NCBI GenBank assembly: GCA_964524145.1 | Contig: CAZGCA010000040.1 | Span: forward strand, 1-52,156 | Direction: 5' to 3' | DNA from: CAZGCA01 sp964524145 | GTDB taxonomy: Bacteria; Hydrogenedentota; CAZGCA01 | Length of the DNA: 52,156 nucleotides | Shown here: one piece after another, positions 34,140-42,165 of the stretch | How positions within the stretch are numbered: the stretch's first letter is position 1 | Layout of the letters: each line of letters opens with the position of its first letter | The notes under the pieces: model-generated | What the model was told of the DNA's origin: nothing | Database searches by the model: none | The model's input: the letters and a program-made list of their open reading frames with translations, nothing else | Program-made: the position numbers and the translations under genes

Positions 34140-34988
34140 TTATTTTCTTTTGCGTGCAGTCCTGCGGCTGGTCCTGGTTTTCTTTCGGGTCGTCTGTTTG
34201 CGGGCCGTCTTTTTACGGGTCGTCTTCTTGGGGCTTGTTTTTTTTCGGGCTGTCTTCTTACGGGCTGTCTTCTTACGGGCTGTCTTCTTACGGGCTGTCT
34301 TCTTACGGGCTGTCTTCTTACGGGCTGTTTTCTTACGGGCCGTCTTCTTACGGGTCGTCTTCTTCTTTCGGGCGCGGGCCGACGCCTTGGACAATCGGTT
34401 GAGGAACTTCCGCATCTTGGTGACCGCAACGGCGCGATGGCTGATCGTGGCCTTTACTTCGTCGCCAAGCTCGCCGAAGGTTCGATCGTACCCGTCGGGG
34501 ACAAACAACGGATCGTAACCGAATCCGCGCTCACCGCAACACGATTCGGCAATTCTGCCGACGCACTCGCCTTCGGCAACAAACAGTTCGCCGGTGGGGT
34601 CTGCGTAAGCCAGAACACAGGAGAACCTGGCACCGCGTTCCCACACCGCGACACCTTCCATCAGCTTGAGCACTTTGCGGTTGTTCTTCTTGTATGTTGC
34701 CTTGGATCCGGCGTAGCGCGCAGACACAACGCCCGGGGCGCCACGCAGGAACTCAACCTCGAGCCCCGAATCGTCGGCGATAACCCTCATACCCGTTTGT
34801 TCGGCATAGAAGAAGGCCTTGTCGACAGCGTTGGCCCGAAAGCTCTTGCCGTTCTCGACAAATCGCGGGAGGGTCTTCTCCAGCTCATCGAGATCGATAA
34901 CCTTCAACGGCAGATCCCGCAGCGCCTTTCGCAATTCCCCGCTCTTGTCCTTGTTACGAGTCGCAATAAGAATTCTCAACTGCCCCAT
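34140..34988 (-). CDS. rdgB: XTP/dITP diphosphatase RdgB with TARKK-repeat tail
   Basis: This Ham1/RdgB house-cleaning pyrophosphatase hydrolyses dITP, XTP and similar nucleotides. The catalytic domain is complete in the first 200 residues (ATRNKDKSGEL, VIADDSGLEVE, GFGYDPLF, ISHRAVAV). It is followed by an unusual 82-residue tail made of 5-residue units, with seven perfect TARKK copies and variants TTRKK and TSPKK, ending RTARKRK. Such tails resemble histone H1/HupB-like DNA-binding extensions and are not part of the family. The coding DNA is a 15-bp near-perfect tandem repeat. The gene lies 8 bp after rph. Confidence 0.93.
   Translation of the reverse strand: MGQLRILIATRNKDKSGELRKALRDLPLKVIDLDELEKTLPRFVENGKSFRANAVDKAFFYAEQTGMRVIADDSGLEVEFLRGAPGVVSARYAGSKATYKKNNRKVLKLMEGVAVWERGARFSCVLAYADPTGELFVAEGECVGRIAESCCGERGFGYDPLFVPDGYDRTFGELGDEVKATISHRAVAVTKMRKFLNRLSKASARARKKKTTRKKTARKKTARKKTARKKTARKKTARKKTARKKTARKKTSPKKTTRKKTARKQTTRKKTRTSRRTARKRK
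34200..34362. repeat. 15-bp tandem repeat coding the RdgB tail
   Basis: On the plus strand the unit CTTACGGGCTGTCTT repeats with a period of 15 bp, most perfectly over about 34255-34350. Some units toward the left are variant (GTCGTCTT, GGGGCTTG). It keeps the reading frame (one unit codes five residues), so copy-number change would lengthen or shorten the tail without disrupting the protein. The hydrophobic and Arg-rich frames on other strands through here are only products of the repeat. Confidence 0.9.
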
Positions 34989-34996
34989 TGTCTACC

Positions 34997-35710
34997 TCAC
35001 GGTTCTAAACCGAGCACTTTTTTCTGCTCCTTGATCAACTGGTTTGCCCCAACACGCCCGAGTTCGATCAGTGTGTCGAGGGTTGCCTTGTCGAAACAAT
35101 CGTTTTCGCCAGTTCCCTGGATTTCTATGAACCGGTCATCGTCGCGCATGACGACATTTAGATCGACCTCCGCAACGACATCCTCCGCATAACACAGATC
35201 CAACCGGGCTTCGCCATCCACGAGCCCCGCACTTGCCGCGGCACAGAACCCGAGCACCGGCCATTGAGCAATGCTCCCGTCCGTCTTCATTCTGGTCAGC
35301 GCGTCATGGAGCGCGACGAACGCGCCGGTGACGGACGCGCACCTCGTTCCGCCGTCGGCCTGTATCACATCGCAATCGATCCAGATCGTCCGACCGCCCA
35401 GTAGCGTCATCTCGACCGTCGCGCGTAACGATCTCCCGATAAGCCGCTGGATCTCGAACACGCGGCCTCGCTGCGAGTCGCGCGGTATCCGTTCGCCGCC
35501 TGCGCACGCTGGAAGCATCCTGTACTCGGCGGTGATCCAGCCGCGACGAGTATCCTTGAACCACGCAGGCACTTGAGCCAAAACGCTGGCGGTGCACAAA
35601 ACATGCGTGTCGCCAAGCTCTATCAGCGCCGAACCAACTGCACGCTTGACGACGTCCCGGTGTATGACCACGGGCCGCAGCTCGTTGTGTGCCCGGTTAT
35701 CGGGGCGCAT
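34997..35710 (-). CDS. rph: Ribonuclease PH
   Basis: The 237-residue phosphorolytic exoribonuclease trims tRNA 3' ends. It starts MRPDNRAHNELRPV and shows the family segments GDTHVLCTASV, GWITAEYRMLP, QRLIGRSLRA, CDVIQADGGTRCASVTGA and EIQGTGE. The loop after AEYRMLP reads ACAGGERIPRD instead of the more common RSTxxRxxR, a local variant. It follows ctpA by 36 bp and is 8 bp upstream of rdgB; the rph-rdgB pairing is common in bacteria. Confidence 0.95.
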   Translation of the reverse strand: MRPDNRAHNELRPVVIHRDVVKRAVGSALIELGDTHVLCTASVLAQVPAWFKDTRRGWITAEYRMLPACAGGERIPRDSQRGRVFEIQRLIGRSLRATVEMTLLGGRTIWIDCDVIQADGGTRCASVTGAFVALHDALTRMKTDGSIAQWPVLGFCAAASAGLVDGEARLDLCYAEDVVAEVDLNVVMRDDDRFIEIQGTGENDCFDKATLDTLIELGRVGANQLIKEQKKVLGLEP

Positions 35711-35746
35711 CGCACTTGTTCCGTCCAGGGTTCGTATCGGCCGGCC

Positions 35747-37069
35747 TCAATCATCCACCTCCCGCTCGGTGACCTTTCGGAGGATCTCGTGGGCGCGCAG
35801 CAAACGCACCGCATCGTCGAGCTGCACGTCGGGCATCTCTTCCAGCTTCTCGGCAGCCTCGATCTCCTCCTCGGCGTGTCCACCGTTGCGCAGTGCTTCC
35901 GCACCGCCCTTGTCTTGAACGTACAGTTTCCTCTGAAGCGTCTCGATCTCGGACTTGGACATAGGCACGGCTATGTCCGGCTCGATGCCTTTCTCGTTGA
36001 TGTTCACATCGTTTGGAGTATAGTAGTACGCGGTCGTCAGCCGCAGCGCCGACCTGTCGGGAAGCGGGTACACGGTCTGAACCGACGCTTTGCCGAACGT
36101 TTTTATACCCATTATGACGGCGCGTCCGTGGTCCTTAAGCGCACCGGTCACTATCTCGGAAGCGCTGGCGCTGCCTTCATTCACCAGCACCACCATCAGC
36201 GTGCCGGGAGCCACCTCGTCTCTCAAGCTGCGGAACTCGAGGTCGTCTTTGTCGTTTCGCCCGCGTGTATATACCACCAAGGCGCCCTTCGTCAGAAAGA
36301 GATCGCTGACATCGACCGCTGCCTTGAGGAGACCGCCCGGGTTGAACCGCAGATCCAATATCAGCGATTGGATGCCCTTCTCCTCGAGATCCTCAAGTTC
36401 CTTGCGCAGGTCGGCCGCGGTGTGCTCCTTGAAGTCCATCACCCGGATATACCCAATATCGTCCGGAAGCACTCTCGCCGCCAGAACGCTTTGCAGCTCG
36501 ATCAACCCCCGCGTGATGGTTTTGGTGAGCCTCTGACCGGTCTGCTCCGGGCCGTTCTCGCGCCAGATGGTCAGCACCACCTTCGTTCCTTTGGGCCCTT
36601 TGATCATCTTCACGATCTCGTTAAGGTCAACGCCCCGGGTGGGTTTCTCGTCAACCTCGATGATCCTGTCGCCGGCGAGCAGTCCTTCGCGGAACGCCGG
36701 CGTCCCGGGCAGCGGTTGTGCAACGGTGGGGATCTTGCGGTCATCGAGATAGATCTCTATGCCGATTCCCTCGAACTCGCCGCGCGTGTCGGTCTCGAGC
36801 CGCTGGTACCGGTCCGCCGACAGGTACGAGCTGTGCTGATCAAGCGAGCCGAGCATCCCCGTGATGGCTCCGTCAACCAGCTTCTTCGACGGCACCGGAT
36901 CGACATACTCTTCGCGCACGGTGTCCAGCGCTTGGCCAAACCGTTCTATCTCGATGTAGGTTTCATCGGTCTCAGCAAGTATGCGCCCTCGAAAGAAATC
37001 CCCCGTCAACAGAACCACCGCAAGCAGGGGCAGCGCCAAGTACAAGAAATCCTTGCGGCTATCTCGCAT
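35747..37069 (-). CDS. S41-family carboxyl-terminal processing protease (CtpA)
   Basis: The 440-residue protease has an N-terminal hydrophobic anchor (FLYLALPLLAVVLLTG), a PDZ domain (about 95-180, GIGIEIYLDDRKIPTVAQPLPGT within it split by loops) and an S41 catalytic core. The Ser/Lys dyad region reads EGSASASEIVTG and IKTFGKASVQ. These periplasmic proteases trim envelope proteins at their C-termini. The C-terminal 70 residues are charged and helical. It is the first gene of the long minus-strand operon and has a possible promoter at 37179-37207. Confidence 0.93.
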   Translation of the reverse strand: MRDSRKDFLYLALPLLAVVLLTGDFFRGRILAETDETYIEIERFGQALDTVREEYVDPVPSKKLVDGAITGMLGSLDQHSSYLSADRYQRLETDTRGEFEGIGIEIYLDDRKIPTVAQPLPGTPAFREGLLAGDRIIEVDEKPTRGVDLNEIVKMIKGPKGTKVVLTIWRENGPEQTGQRLTKTITRGLIELQSVLAARVLPDDIGYIRVMDFKEHTAADLRKELEDLEEKGIQSLILDLRFNPGGLLKAAVDVSDLFLTKGALVVYTRGRNDKDDLEFRSLRDEVAPGTLMVVLVNEGSASASEIVTGALKDHGRAVIMGIKTFGKASVQTVYPLPDRSALRLTTAYYYTPNDVNINEKGIEPDIAVPMSKSEIETLQRKLYVQDKGGAEALRNGGHAEEEIEAAEKLEEMPDVQLDDAVRLLRAHEILRKVTEREVDD

Positions 37070-37178
37070 CGTCTGTCCTCCTCAAGACAACACCTCTCTT
37101 GTCGTAACGTCGTTCACGTGCTGGATTTGCCGGAAATCGCATTTCAGAATCGCAATTCGCTGTGTGACATTCCCTACT

Positions 37179-37207
37179 ATGGTAACAGATAACAGCGCCG
37201 TTGTAAA
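37179..37207 (-). promoter_or_regulatory. Possible sigma-70 promoter for the ctpA operon
   Basis: On the minus strand TTTACA (37207-37202) and TACCAT (37184-37179) are spaced by 17 bp, about 110 bp before the ctpA start. The -10 matches consensus at only four of six positions, so the call is moderate. Confidence 0.45.
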
Positions 37208-37555
37208 CGGTTTTTTTCCGGGGGAGACCTGCGACGGGAAAGGGGGTCTTCTATGCGACCCCGCACTAGGCTGCTTTTCTGTGGCGGCTATTGTATGAGG
37301 GCTGTACGATCCATGGCCCAGAGACGAACGACCCACCACCATCAAGACTTGAAAACGCTAGATGCCACCGGTCTTGCTAACACCGTACGGTTCATAGGTC
37401 ACATCGATAGCGGTGTGTATTGAGCCTCCGGAGGAGGAATCCGGGGGAAGGCTGCGTAGAAAAACCCCCTTTTCTGACGCAAGCCCCCTCCAGAGCCCAT
37501 TTGTGCTGCAGAGGTGATTCCCCGAGCGATATGGAATCTGTCGCGGACAAGATGG
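37208..37555. other. Intergenic region between divergent operons
   Basis: About 350 bp between the ctpA promoter and the HDOD promoter. G-rich stretches occur (around 37219-37260). No gene, riboswitch signature or strong hairpin was recognised. Confidence 0.4.
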
Positions 37556-37561
37556 TATAAT
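37556..37561 (+). promoter_or_regulatory. Extended -10 promoter for the HDOD gene
   Basis: A perfect TATAAT preceded by TGG makes an extended -10 element (TGNTATAAT). No good -35 is seen 17 bp upstream, which is acceptable for extended -10 promoters. The leader would be about 100 nt. Confidence 0.55.
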
Positions 37562-37668
37562 ATGGCACCCGCTATGCTGGCGGGTGACAACAGGAGCGAC
37601 GGTACGCAACCTCGCGTTGCGCTCGAGCACGCGTCTTAATGGCGTACAACAAGGAAGGAGACGAGAAC

Positions 37669-38559
37669 GTGAATTCCGACAAGCTGGAGCAGTTCCTGGA
37701 CAACATAGGCGAACTCCCTTCGCTGCCAACCGTTGTTGTGACAATGCTTCAGCGTGTCGAAGACCCGTCGGCCGGCGCCAGCGACCTGACCGAGATCATA
37801 TCGACCGACTACGCTCTGAGCGCCAAGGTGCTCAGGCTGGTCAACTCGGCTTTCTACGGGTTTCCGCAGAGCATAAGTTCTATCCAGAGGGCGGTTGTTG
37901 TGTTGGGGTTCAACACGGTCAAGAACCTGACGCTTGGGCTGTCCGTGGTAGACCTGTTTGCGGGAGAGAAAGGCGGTATAAAGGTTTCCGCAGACTGTCC
38001 GAAGTTCACGCAAGAGAGTTTCTGGGACCATTCCCTGTGTACCGCGGTTGCGGCCAAAACGCTGGCGTCTGCGTTGCGCATGCCCACCCCCGAGGAATCG
38101 TTCGTCGCGGGATTGCTGCACGACATGGGCAAGATGATACTGCTCAAACACTTCAAGGAAGAGTTCCAGAACGCGCTTCTGCTTGCCGCCAACGAGAAGA
38201 CGTCGCTTCACAGTGCCGAGAACCAGGTTATGGGGTTCGATCACGCAGCCGTCTCGGCGAAGATGGCCGAGATGTGGAACTTCCCCACGCACCTGTGCGA
38301 GCCGTCAGCCCACCATCACGACACCGCGACATTCAACAAGGACTGCGAAGACGAGCTGAAGAAAGCTGTTGCCATCGTTCATGCTGCCAACGCCACTGCG
38401 AACGAAAGCGGGCTTGGGTTCGGAGGCGACAGTTGTCCGGAGCCCGTCAACCAGGAGGCATGGGAACTGCTCGGTATGGCGCCAAAGAAGGCAGAGGCAC
38501 TGCTCGCCGACCTCCGCGACGAGACAGAGAAATCCCGGGCGTTTCTCGGCGCGGAATAG
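37669..38559 (+). CDS. HDOD-domain protein
   Basis: The protein (296 residues from the chosen start) carries one HDOD domain, a catalytically inactive relative of HD-GYP phosphodiesterases (LPSLPTVVVTMLQRVEDPSAG near the start, then RLVNSAFYG and AGLLHDMGKM). HDOD proteins are regulatory, often linked to c-di-GMP or stress signalling, with unclear biochemistry. The GTG at 37669 is preferred because AAGGAAGGAG lies eight bases upstream; the ATG at 37639 in the same frame would place that ribosome site inside the gene. It has an extended -10 promoter and is followed 32 bp later by a pseudopilin-like gene. Confidence 0.9.
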   Translation: MNSDKLEQFLDNIGELPSLPTVVVTMLQRVEDPSAGASDLTEIISTDYALSAKVLRLVNSAFYGFPQSISSIQRAVVVLGFNTVKNLTLGLSVVDLFAGEKGGIKVSADCPKFTQESFWDHSLCTAVAAKTLASALRMPTPEESFVAGLLHDMGKMILLKHFKEEFQNALLLAANEKTSLHSAENQVMGFDHAAVSAKMAEMWNFPTHLCEPSAHHHDTATFNKDCEDELKKAVAIVHAANATANESGLGFGGDSCPEPVNQEAWELLGMAPKKAEALLADLRDETEKSRAFLGAE

Positions 38560-38591
38560 TCCTCCGGCACAGATAGGCTGTTTGGAACGCT

Positions 38592-39498
38592 ATGGGGGGA
38601 TCACACCACGGCACACAGAGGCCGCACTGACCTGCTCGTTTTTGAACTGGTTGTGGTAATCTTTGTCCTCGTCGCGATTCTCATTCCGGCAATCGCGCGT
38701 GGTCGCGAGCGGCGACGCCAGATAAGCTGCCAGGGAAACCTGAAACAGGTGAGTCTCGCCTTCAAAATGTATGCACAGGACTGGGATGGGATGTACCCGC
38801 CGAAGAAACGTGTGCTTGTCCCAGGCGATCCATCGGGCGATAGGTACGACCTTGTACCGGAAGGCCTGAGCATCTATCCCGAGTATCTGACTGACTTGAG
38901 AATGCTCGTCTGTCCCAGCGACGTGGAGGCGGTTGGGCTCGATGATGAGTGGCAGGGCCAGCTGAGTTCGGGCGGCGACGCAGGCGCGATCCGTGATTTC
39001 ATCGACAGATCCTCATACATCTACACGGGATACGTAGCCCACACCGGCGACTACGGTGACTCTGTTGCCGAAGCCGACTCGCAGTTTCTAGGTGTCCTCC
39101 GCGCCATCGGTGAGCTTGGCTGGCAAGACTTCGATTCGGACATCAAGTTGGCCGAGGAATCGAACGAGGATTATGAAAGGTTCATCGCCAGCTATACTGG
39201 GACGGTATACCGGCTGCGCGAAGGCATCGGGAAAATGCTTGTATCGGACCCGACTCAAGTCGAACTGGCAGAAAGCCGCATCGCTGTCATGTGGGATGCA
39301 TTGGCCAGCTTAGGTCCGAACACGACAATGTTTAACCACTTCCCGGGCGGTAGCAACGTTCTGTTTCTTGACGGACACGTTGAATTCATCGAGTATCCGG
39401 GAGAGTTCCCCGTGACACAAGGTGTCGCACAAGCCCTCGGCATGCTCCGCCGCCAAAGGTTTTCGGGGCAGATGTTCTTGCAGGGGCCTGTGCGGTAG
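38592..39498 (+). CDS. H-X9-DG pseudopilin-like protein with frameshifted start
   Basis: The frame open to 39498 encodes a pilin-like hydrophobic helix (TDLLVFELVVIFVLVAILIP), then RISCQGNLKQV-like sequence (QISCQGNLKQVSLAFKMYAQD) and the end motif NHFPGGSNVLFLDGHVEF of the prepilin-associated H-X9-DG family. It has no credible start: the only in-frame initiator is a GTG at 38653 inside the helix and without a ribosome site. An ATG at 38592, one frame away, reads MGGSHHGTQR and would join the helix if one C near 38622 were absent. So it is either frameshifted (natural or assembly) or uses an unusual start. The Phe-Thr-Leu-Ile-Glu cleavage motif is degraded to TDLLVFEL. Confidence 0.7.
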
Positions 39499-39523
39499 AG
39501 ACAGTGCCCCGTCCAGTTCGGGG

Positions 39524-40081
39524 CTAAAACGTTGAGACTCTCCAGACGGGCCAGAACCGCAGGAGCGCGGTCCCGAGAAGGTTCTCCTCGGGCACGAAAC
39601 TGAAAAACCGGCTGTCGTTGCTGCTGTTGCGGTGGTCGCCCATGACGAAGTAGTGGTTCTCGGGCACCGTGGTGGGCTGTATCGACTCGTAGGAACGGAA
39701 CGTTTTCGGGACATACGGCTCGTTGAGTTTTTCGCCGTCGATATACACTCTTCCTCTCCGGATCTCGATCTCTTCGCCCGGGAGAGCGATGATCCGTTTG
39801 ACGAGCCGCGTGCGGTGCTCGGGCGACCACAGAAACGCTATGTCGCCCCGCTTGAATCCCGCGAGCCTGTAGGACAGCTTGTTGACGAACACGCGTTCGC
39901 CATGCTCGAGCGTGTGAGACATCGAGTGGCCCTTGATCTCCATGCCCTCGACCACCCAGGTACGCACGAACGCAACCACTATCGCGGTGAGCGCGAGCGT
40001 CTTGCCCCACTCGATGGCTTCCTTCTTCAGGCGAGCGCGCCACCTGCTCCTTGTCTCCGGGTCGAGTGTGGGAATCTTCAT
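39524..40081 (-). CDS. lepB: Signal peptidase I
   Basis: The 185-residue membrane protease cleaves signal peptides of exported proteins. One transmembrane helix lies at about 27-45. The catalytic Ser53 is in GHSMSHTL (the usual SMxPT has His for Pro), and Lys95 lies in RLVKRIIALPGE. GDHRNSSNDSR marks the conserved box near 150. It is the last gene of a three-gene run with a coiled-coil protein and a TPR membrane protein, 7 bp after the coiled-coil gene. It converges on the pseudopilin-like gene. Confidence 0.94.
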   Translation of the reverse strand: MKIPTLDPETRSRWRARLKKEAIEWGKTLALTAIVVAFVRTWVVEGMEIKGHSMSHTLEHGERVFVNKLSYRLAGFKRGDIAFLWSPEHRTRLVKRIIALPGEEIEIRRGRVYIDGEKLNEPYVPKTFRSYESIQPTTVPENHYFVMGDHRNSSNDSRFFSFVPEENLLGTALLRFWPVWRVSTF

Positions 40082-40088
40082 CTTCCGC

Positions 40089-40694
40089 TCAGTCCCAGGC
40101 CTGTTTCCCGCGCCCGGAGAACCGGGCGTGACGGAGTATCACGTTGTTGACGCCGGTTTGCCACGCCTCTATGGCCTTCTGTTGCGATAGCCGTATGATC
40201 TGAGGCGGCGCGTCGACGTCCGCGAGCCGACGCAACGATTCGCCGATCTCCTTGGTGAGCGTTTCGATGGACTTGTTCACCGAGGCGTGAATCTTCTCCT
40301 CGGTGGCGTTGATGATGTCCTCGGCGTAACGTTTCGCCAACTCCTGGATCGTGTTTATCGTTACCTCGTTGAATATCTTGTGTGCCGTGATTGCAGCCTC
40401 GGCCTCCTGCCGGAACAACTGCGTCTTGGCCTCGGTCATCACCCTGAGCTGCTCGAAATACGCCTGCCGCTCTATCCGACCGGACTTCAGGTCGATCAGC
40501 ATCTTCGCTTCAGGCCGTTCCGGTCCCTCGATAACCGGTTTCTGGACCAGCTCCCGCGCGGACTCGTCTATCTTGCTGCGCGCACTCTCTGTCGCTATCT
40601 CGAGCTCGCGTTCCGTGGTGTCGGCGCCGTCGCCCTCTATGATCTCCTCACCAAGAATCTCGTTCCATTCCTTTTTCTTCTTTTTCTCGTACAT
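40089..40694 (-). CDS. Hypothetical charged coiled-coil protein
   Basis: The 201-residue protein is not recognised. It begins with a run of lysines (MYEKKKKKEWNEILGEE) and is almost wholly helical and charged, with no signal peptide or transmembrane segment. A coiled coil over about 70-160 includes RVMTEAKTQLFRQEAEAAI. It sits between the TPR membrane protein (40 bp upstream) and signal peptidase I (7 bp downstream). The C-terminal half of the TPR membrane protein is also a cytoplasmic coiled coil, so the two may interact; this is an inference. Confidence 0.75.
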   Translation of the reverse strand: MYEKKKKKEWNEILGEEIIEGDGADTTERELEIATESARSKIDESARELVQKPVIEGPERPEAKMLIDLKSGRIERQAYFEQLRVMTEAKTQLFRQEAEAAITAHKIFNEVTINTIQELAKRYAEDIINATEEKIHASVNKSIETLTKEIGESLRRLADVDAPPQIIRLSQQKAIEAWQTGVNNVILRHARFSGRGKQAWD

Positions 40695-40734
40695 CTCGCG
40701 TCATCTCCTCTCACAGCATGGCTCGACGTTGACC

Positions 40735-41820
40735 CTACGTGGACAGCCCCTCATTTATCGAATGCAGTGACCGCATGATGTTCTCTTCAACGCGTTTCCT
40801 CACACTCTCACGCTTCTCTTCCGACAACTCGGACATCTCGGCCATGGCACGCATCGCGACCTCGTACTTCGTCGCCATCCCTCTATACAGCTCGAGCTTG
40901 TGGCCCACAACGCTGGTTTCGAGATCGGTTCTGAACTTCGACAACACCTCGTTCGATATGGTCTCGCTGAACATCGAGAGCAAGTCCGCCTGAATCTCTG
41001 CGCGCCGTCCGTCCGACTCGGTGTCCAACCTCATCACTTCGCTCTTGAGCTTCCGTTTGAACTCCCTCTTGCGCTTCGACTCGCGTCTCCGCGCCGCCAA
41101 CGGCCAGAGAACGTACACTCTCAACGGTCTAATGACAACGAGATTCAGCGCCAGCATCGCGAACGCTGCCACGGCCACCACCATCGAGGGGATGCGAACC
41201 TTCGACCAGAAGAACCGCCGTTCTATGTTCTTCACGGCCTCGGCCGCCGCCGCGTAGTCCGCCTGGTCCACCAGCCTATCGGCCCCGTACTTCTGTGCCT
41301 GAGACCACTCGAGCATCGCGCGTTCCGAGTCGCCCACGGAGAAGTAACAGTCTGCAAGGAGCGCATGAATCGCCCCGGAGTTCGGCTCGAGCCCAACGGC
41401 GGCCTCGAACTCGACGATAGCATCATCAAACTCGCGGCGGCTCTTGTGAAGCCGGCCCAGCTCGACGTGCAACTTCGCAAGACCGCGCCGGTCGGTGGTA
41501 GCCGCTATTGCGTCTCTAAACGCAGCGGTAAGCGGCTCGTAGTCTCCTGTTTCTTTGCAAAGCTCTTCTATAGTGTTGAGGATTGCCAGCCTGGATTCGA
41601 TATCGGGAGTGTTTAACAGCGCTTTGCGGTACTCGTCGATCGCGCCGGAAACATTTCCAAGCGACAGTTGGGTTTCCGCACGAAGCGTGAGCATGTCCGC
41701 GACGTCGCCGGCCTCCTGCTGTCCCTCCGCCGCTAGTGCCGGCGTGCACGCAGACGCACCGAGCAGTATCAGCGGCACACCAAGACACAAGAAGTACACA
41801 CGTCTGCGTTCAGGTTTCAT
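40735..41820 (-). CDS. TPR membrane protein with cytoplasmic coiled coil
   Basis: The protein (361 residues) has a signal sequence (FLCLGVPLILLGASA followed by CTPALAAEG, cleavable or lipidated), about four tetratricopeptide repeats (residues 35-185), a transmembrane helix near 215-240 (SMVVAVAAFAMLALNLVV), and a basic then coiled-coil tail. So the TPR part faces the periplasm and the tail the cytoplasm. The start at 41820 is preferred over 41892, because the longer frame places 24 non-hydrophobic residues before the signal sequence and lies across the predicted transcript start. Function unknown; envelope scaffold is an inference. Confidence 0.78.
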   Translation of the reverse strand: MKPERRRVYFLCLGVPLILLGASACTPALAAEGQQEAGDVADMLTLRAETQLSLGNVSGAIDEYRKALLNTPDIESRLAILNTIEELCKETGDYEPLTAAFRDAIAATTDRRGLAKLHVELGRLHKSRREFDDAIVEFEAAVGLEPNSGAIHALLADCYFSVGDSERAMLEWSQAQKYGADRLVDQADYAAAAEAVKNIERRFFWSKVRIPSMVVAVAAFAMLALNLVVIRPLRVYVLWPLAARRRESKRKREFKRKLKSEVMRLDTESDGRRAEIQADLLSMFSETISNEVLSKFRTDLETSVVGHKLELYRGMATKYEVAMRAMAEMSELSEEKRESVRKRVEENIMRSLHSINEGLST

Positions 41821-41899
41821 TATAGTGCGGCGCTCCGTCCTCGTCCGCCACAACCACCTGCTCTTGGATAAGATAGTGAAATCGTGGTTCACTACCCCA

Positions 41900-41929
41900 A
41901 ATTTAGCATATTGCGAGAGGCAAAGTCAA
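41900..41929 (-). promoter_or_regulatory. Sigma-70 promoter for the TPR/coiled-coil/lepB genes
   Basis: On the minus strand TTGACT (41929-41924) and TAAATT (41905-41900) are spaced by 18 bp. The predicted start near 41893 leaves about 73 nt before the ATG at 41820. Confidence 0.55.
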
Positions 41930-42088
41930 GCGGTGCTTGGGGTTTACGGCGTTGGGGCTGTGTTCGCGAGGGGCCTGTGAGGAGAGTGGGGAGATGACTC
42001 GATTCACGCTGGTGTCACTTGCATGATCTGCGGGGTTCTGTTCATGACCCCGCCCTCTCGTCGACATGCGCAAGATCCCGTTCTTTCC
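41930..42088. other. Intergenic region between divergent promoters
   Basis: About 160 bp between the promoters at 41900-41929 (minus) and 42089-42117 (plus). No coding frame, repeat or RNA motif was recognised. Confidence 0.4.
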
Positions 42089-42117
42089 TTGACTCTGACG
42101 CGTTCGAGGCGTACAAT
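42089..42117 (+). promoter_or_regulatory. Sigma-70 promoter for the CsgG-like gene
   Basis: TTGACT (42089-42094) and TACAAT (42112-42117) are spaced by 17 bp. The predicted transcript starts near 42124, 42 nt before the ATG at 42166. Confidence 0.65.
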
Positions 42118-42165
42118 ACAACCAAGACGCACGAAGGTTGAGATGGATCAGAAGGGAGACTTAAA

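Noticed and set aside
33658..34518. Plus-strand frames with VFLRA or SYGLS repeats, and an Arg-rich minus-strand frame at 34001-34429
   Set aside because: They are out-of-frame readings of the 15-bp repeat coding the RdgB tail.
35573..37192. 539-codon plus-strand frame opposite ctpA
   Set aside because: Shadow of ctpA with no initiation signal; ctpA has clear catalytic motifs on the minus strand.
37208..37300. Possible riboswitch in the G-rich stretch upstream of the HDOD gene
   Set aside because: No conserved blocks of cobalamin, c-di-GMP, SAM or glycine riboswitches were found on either strand.
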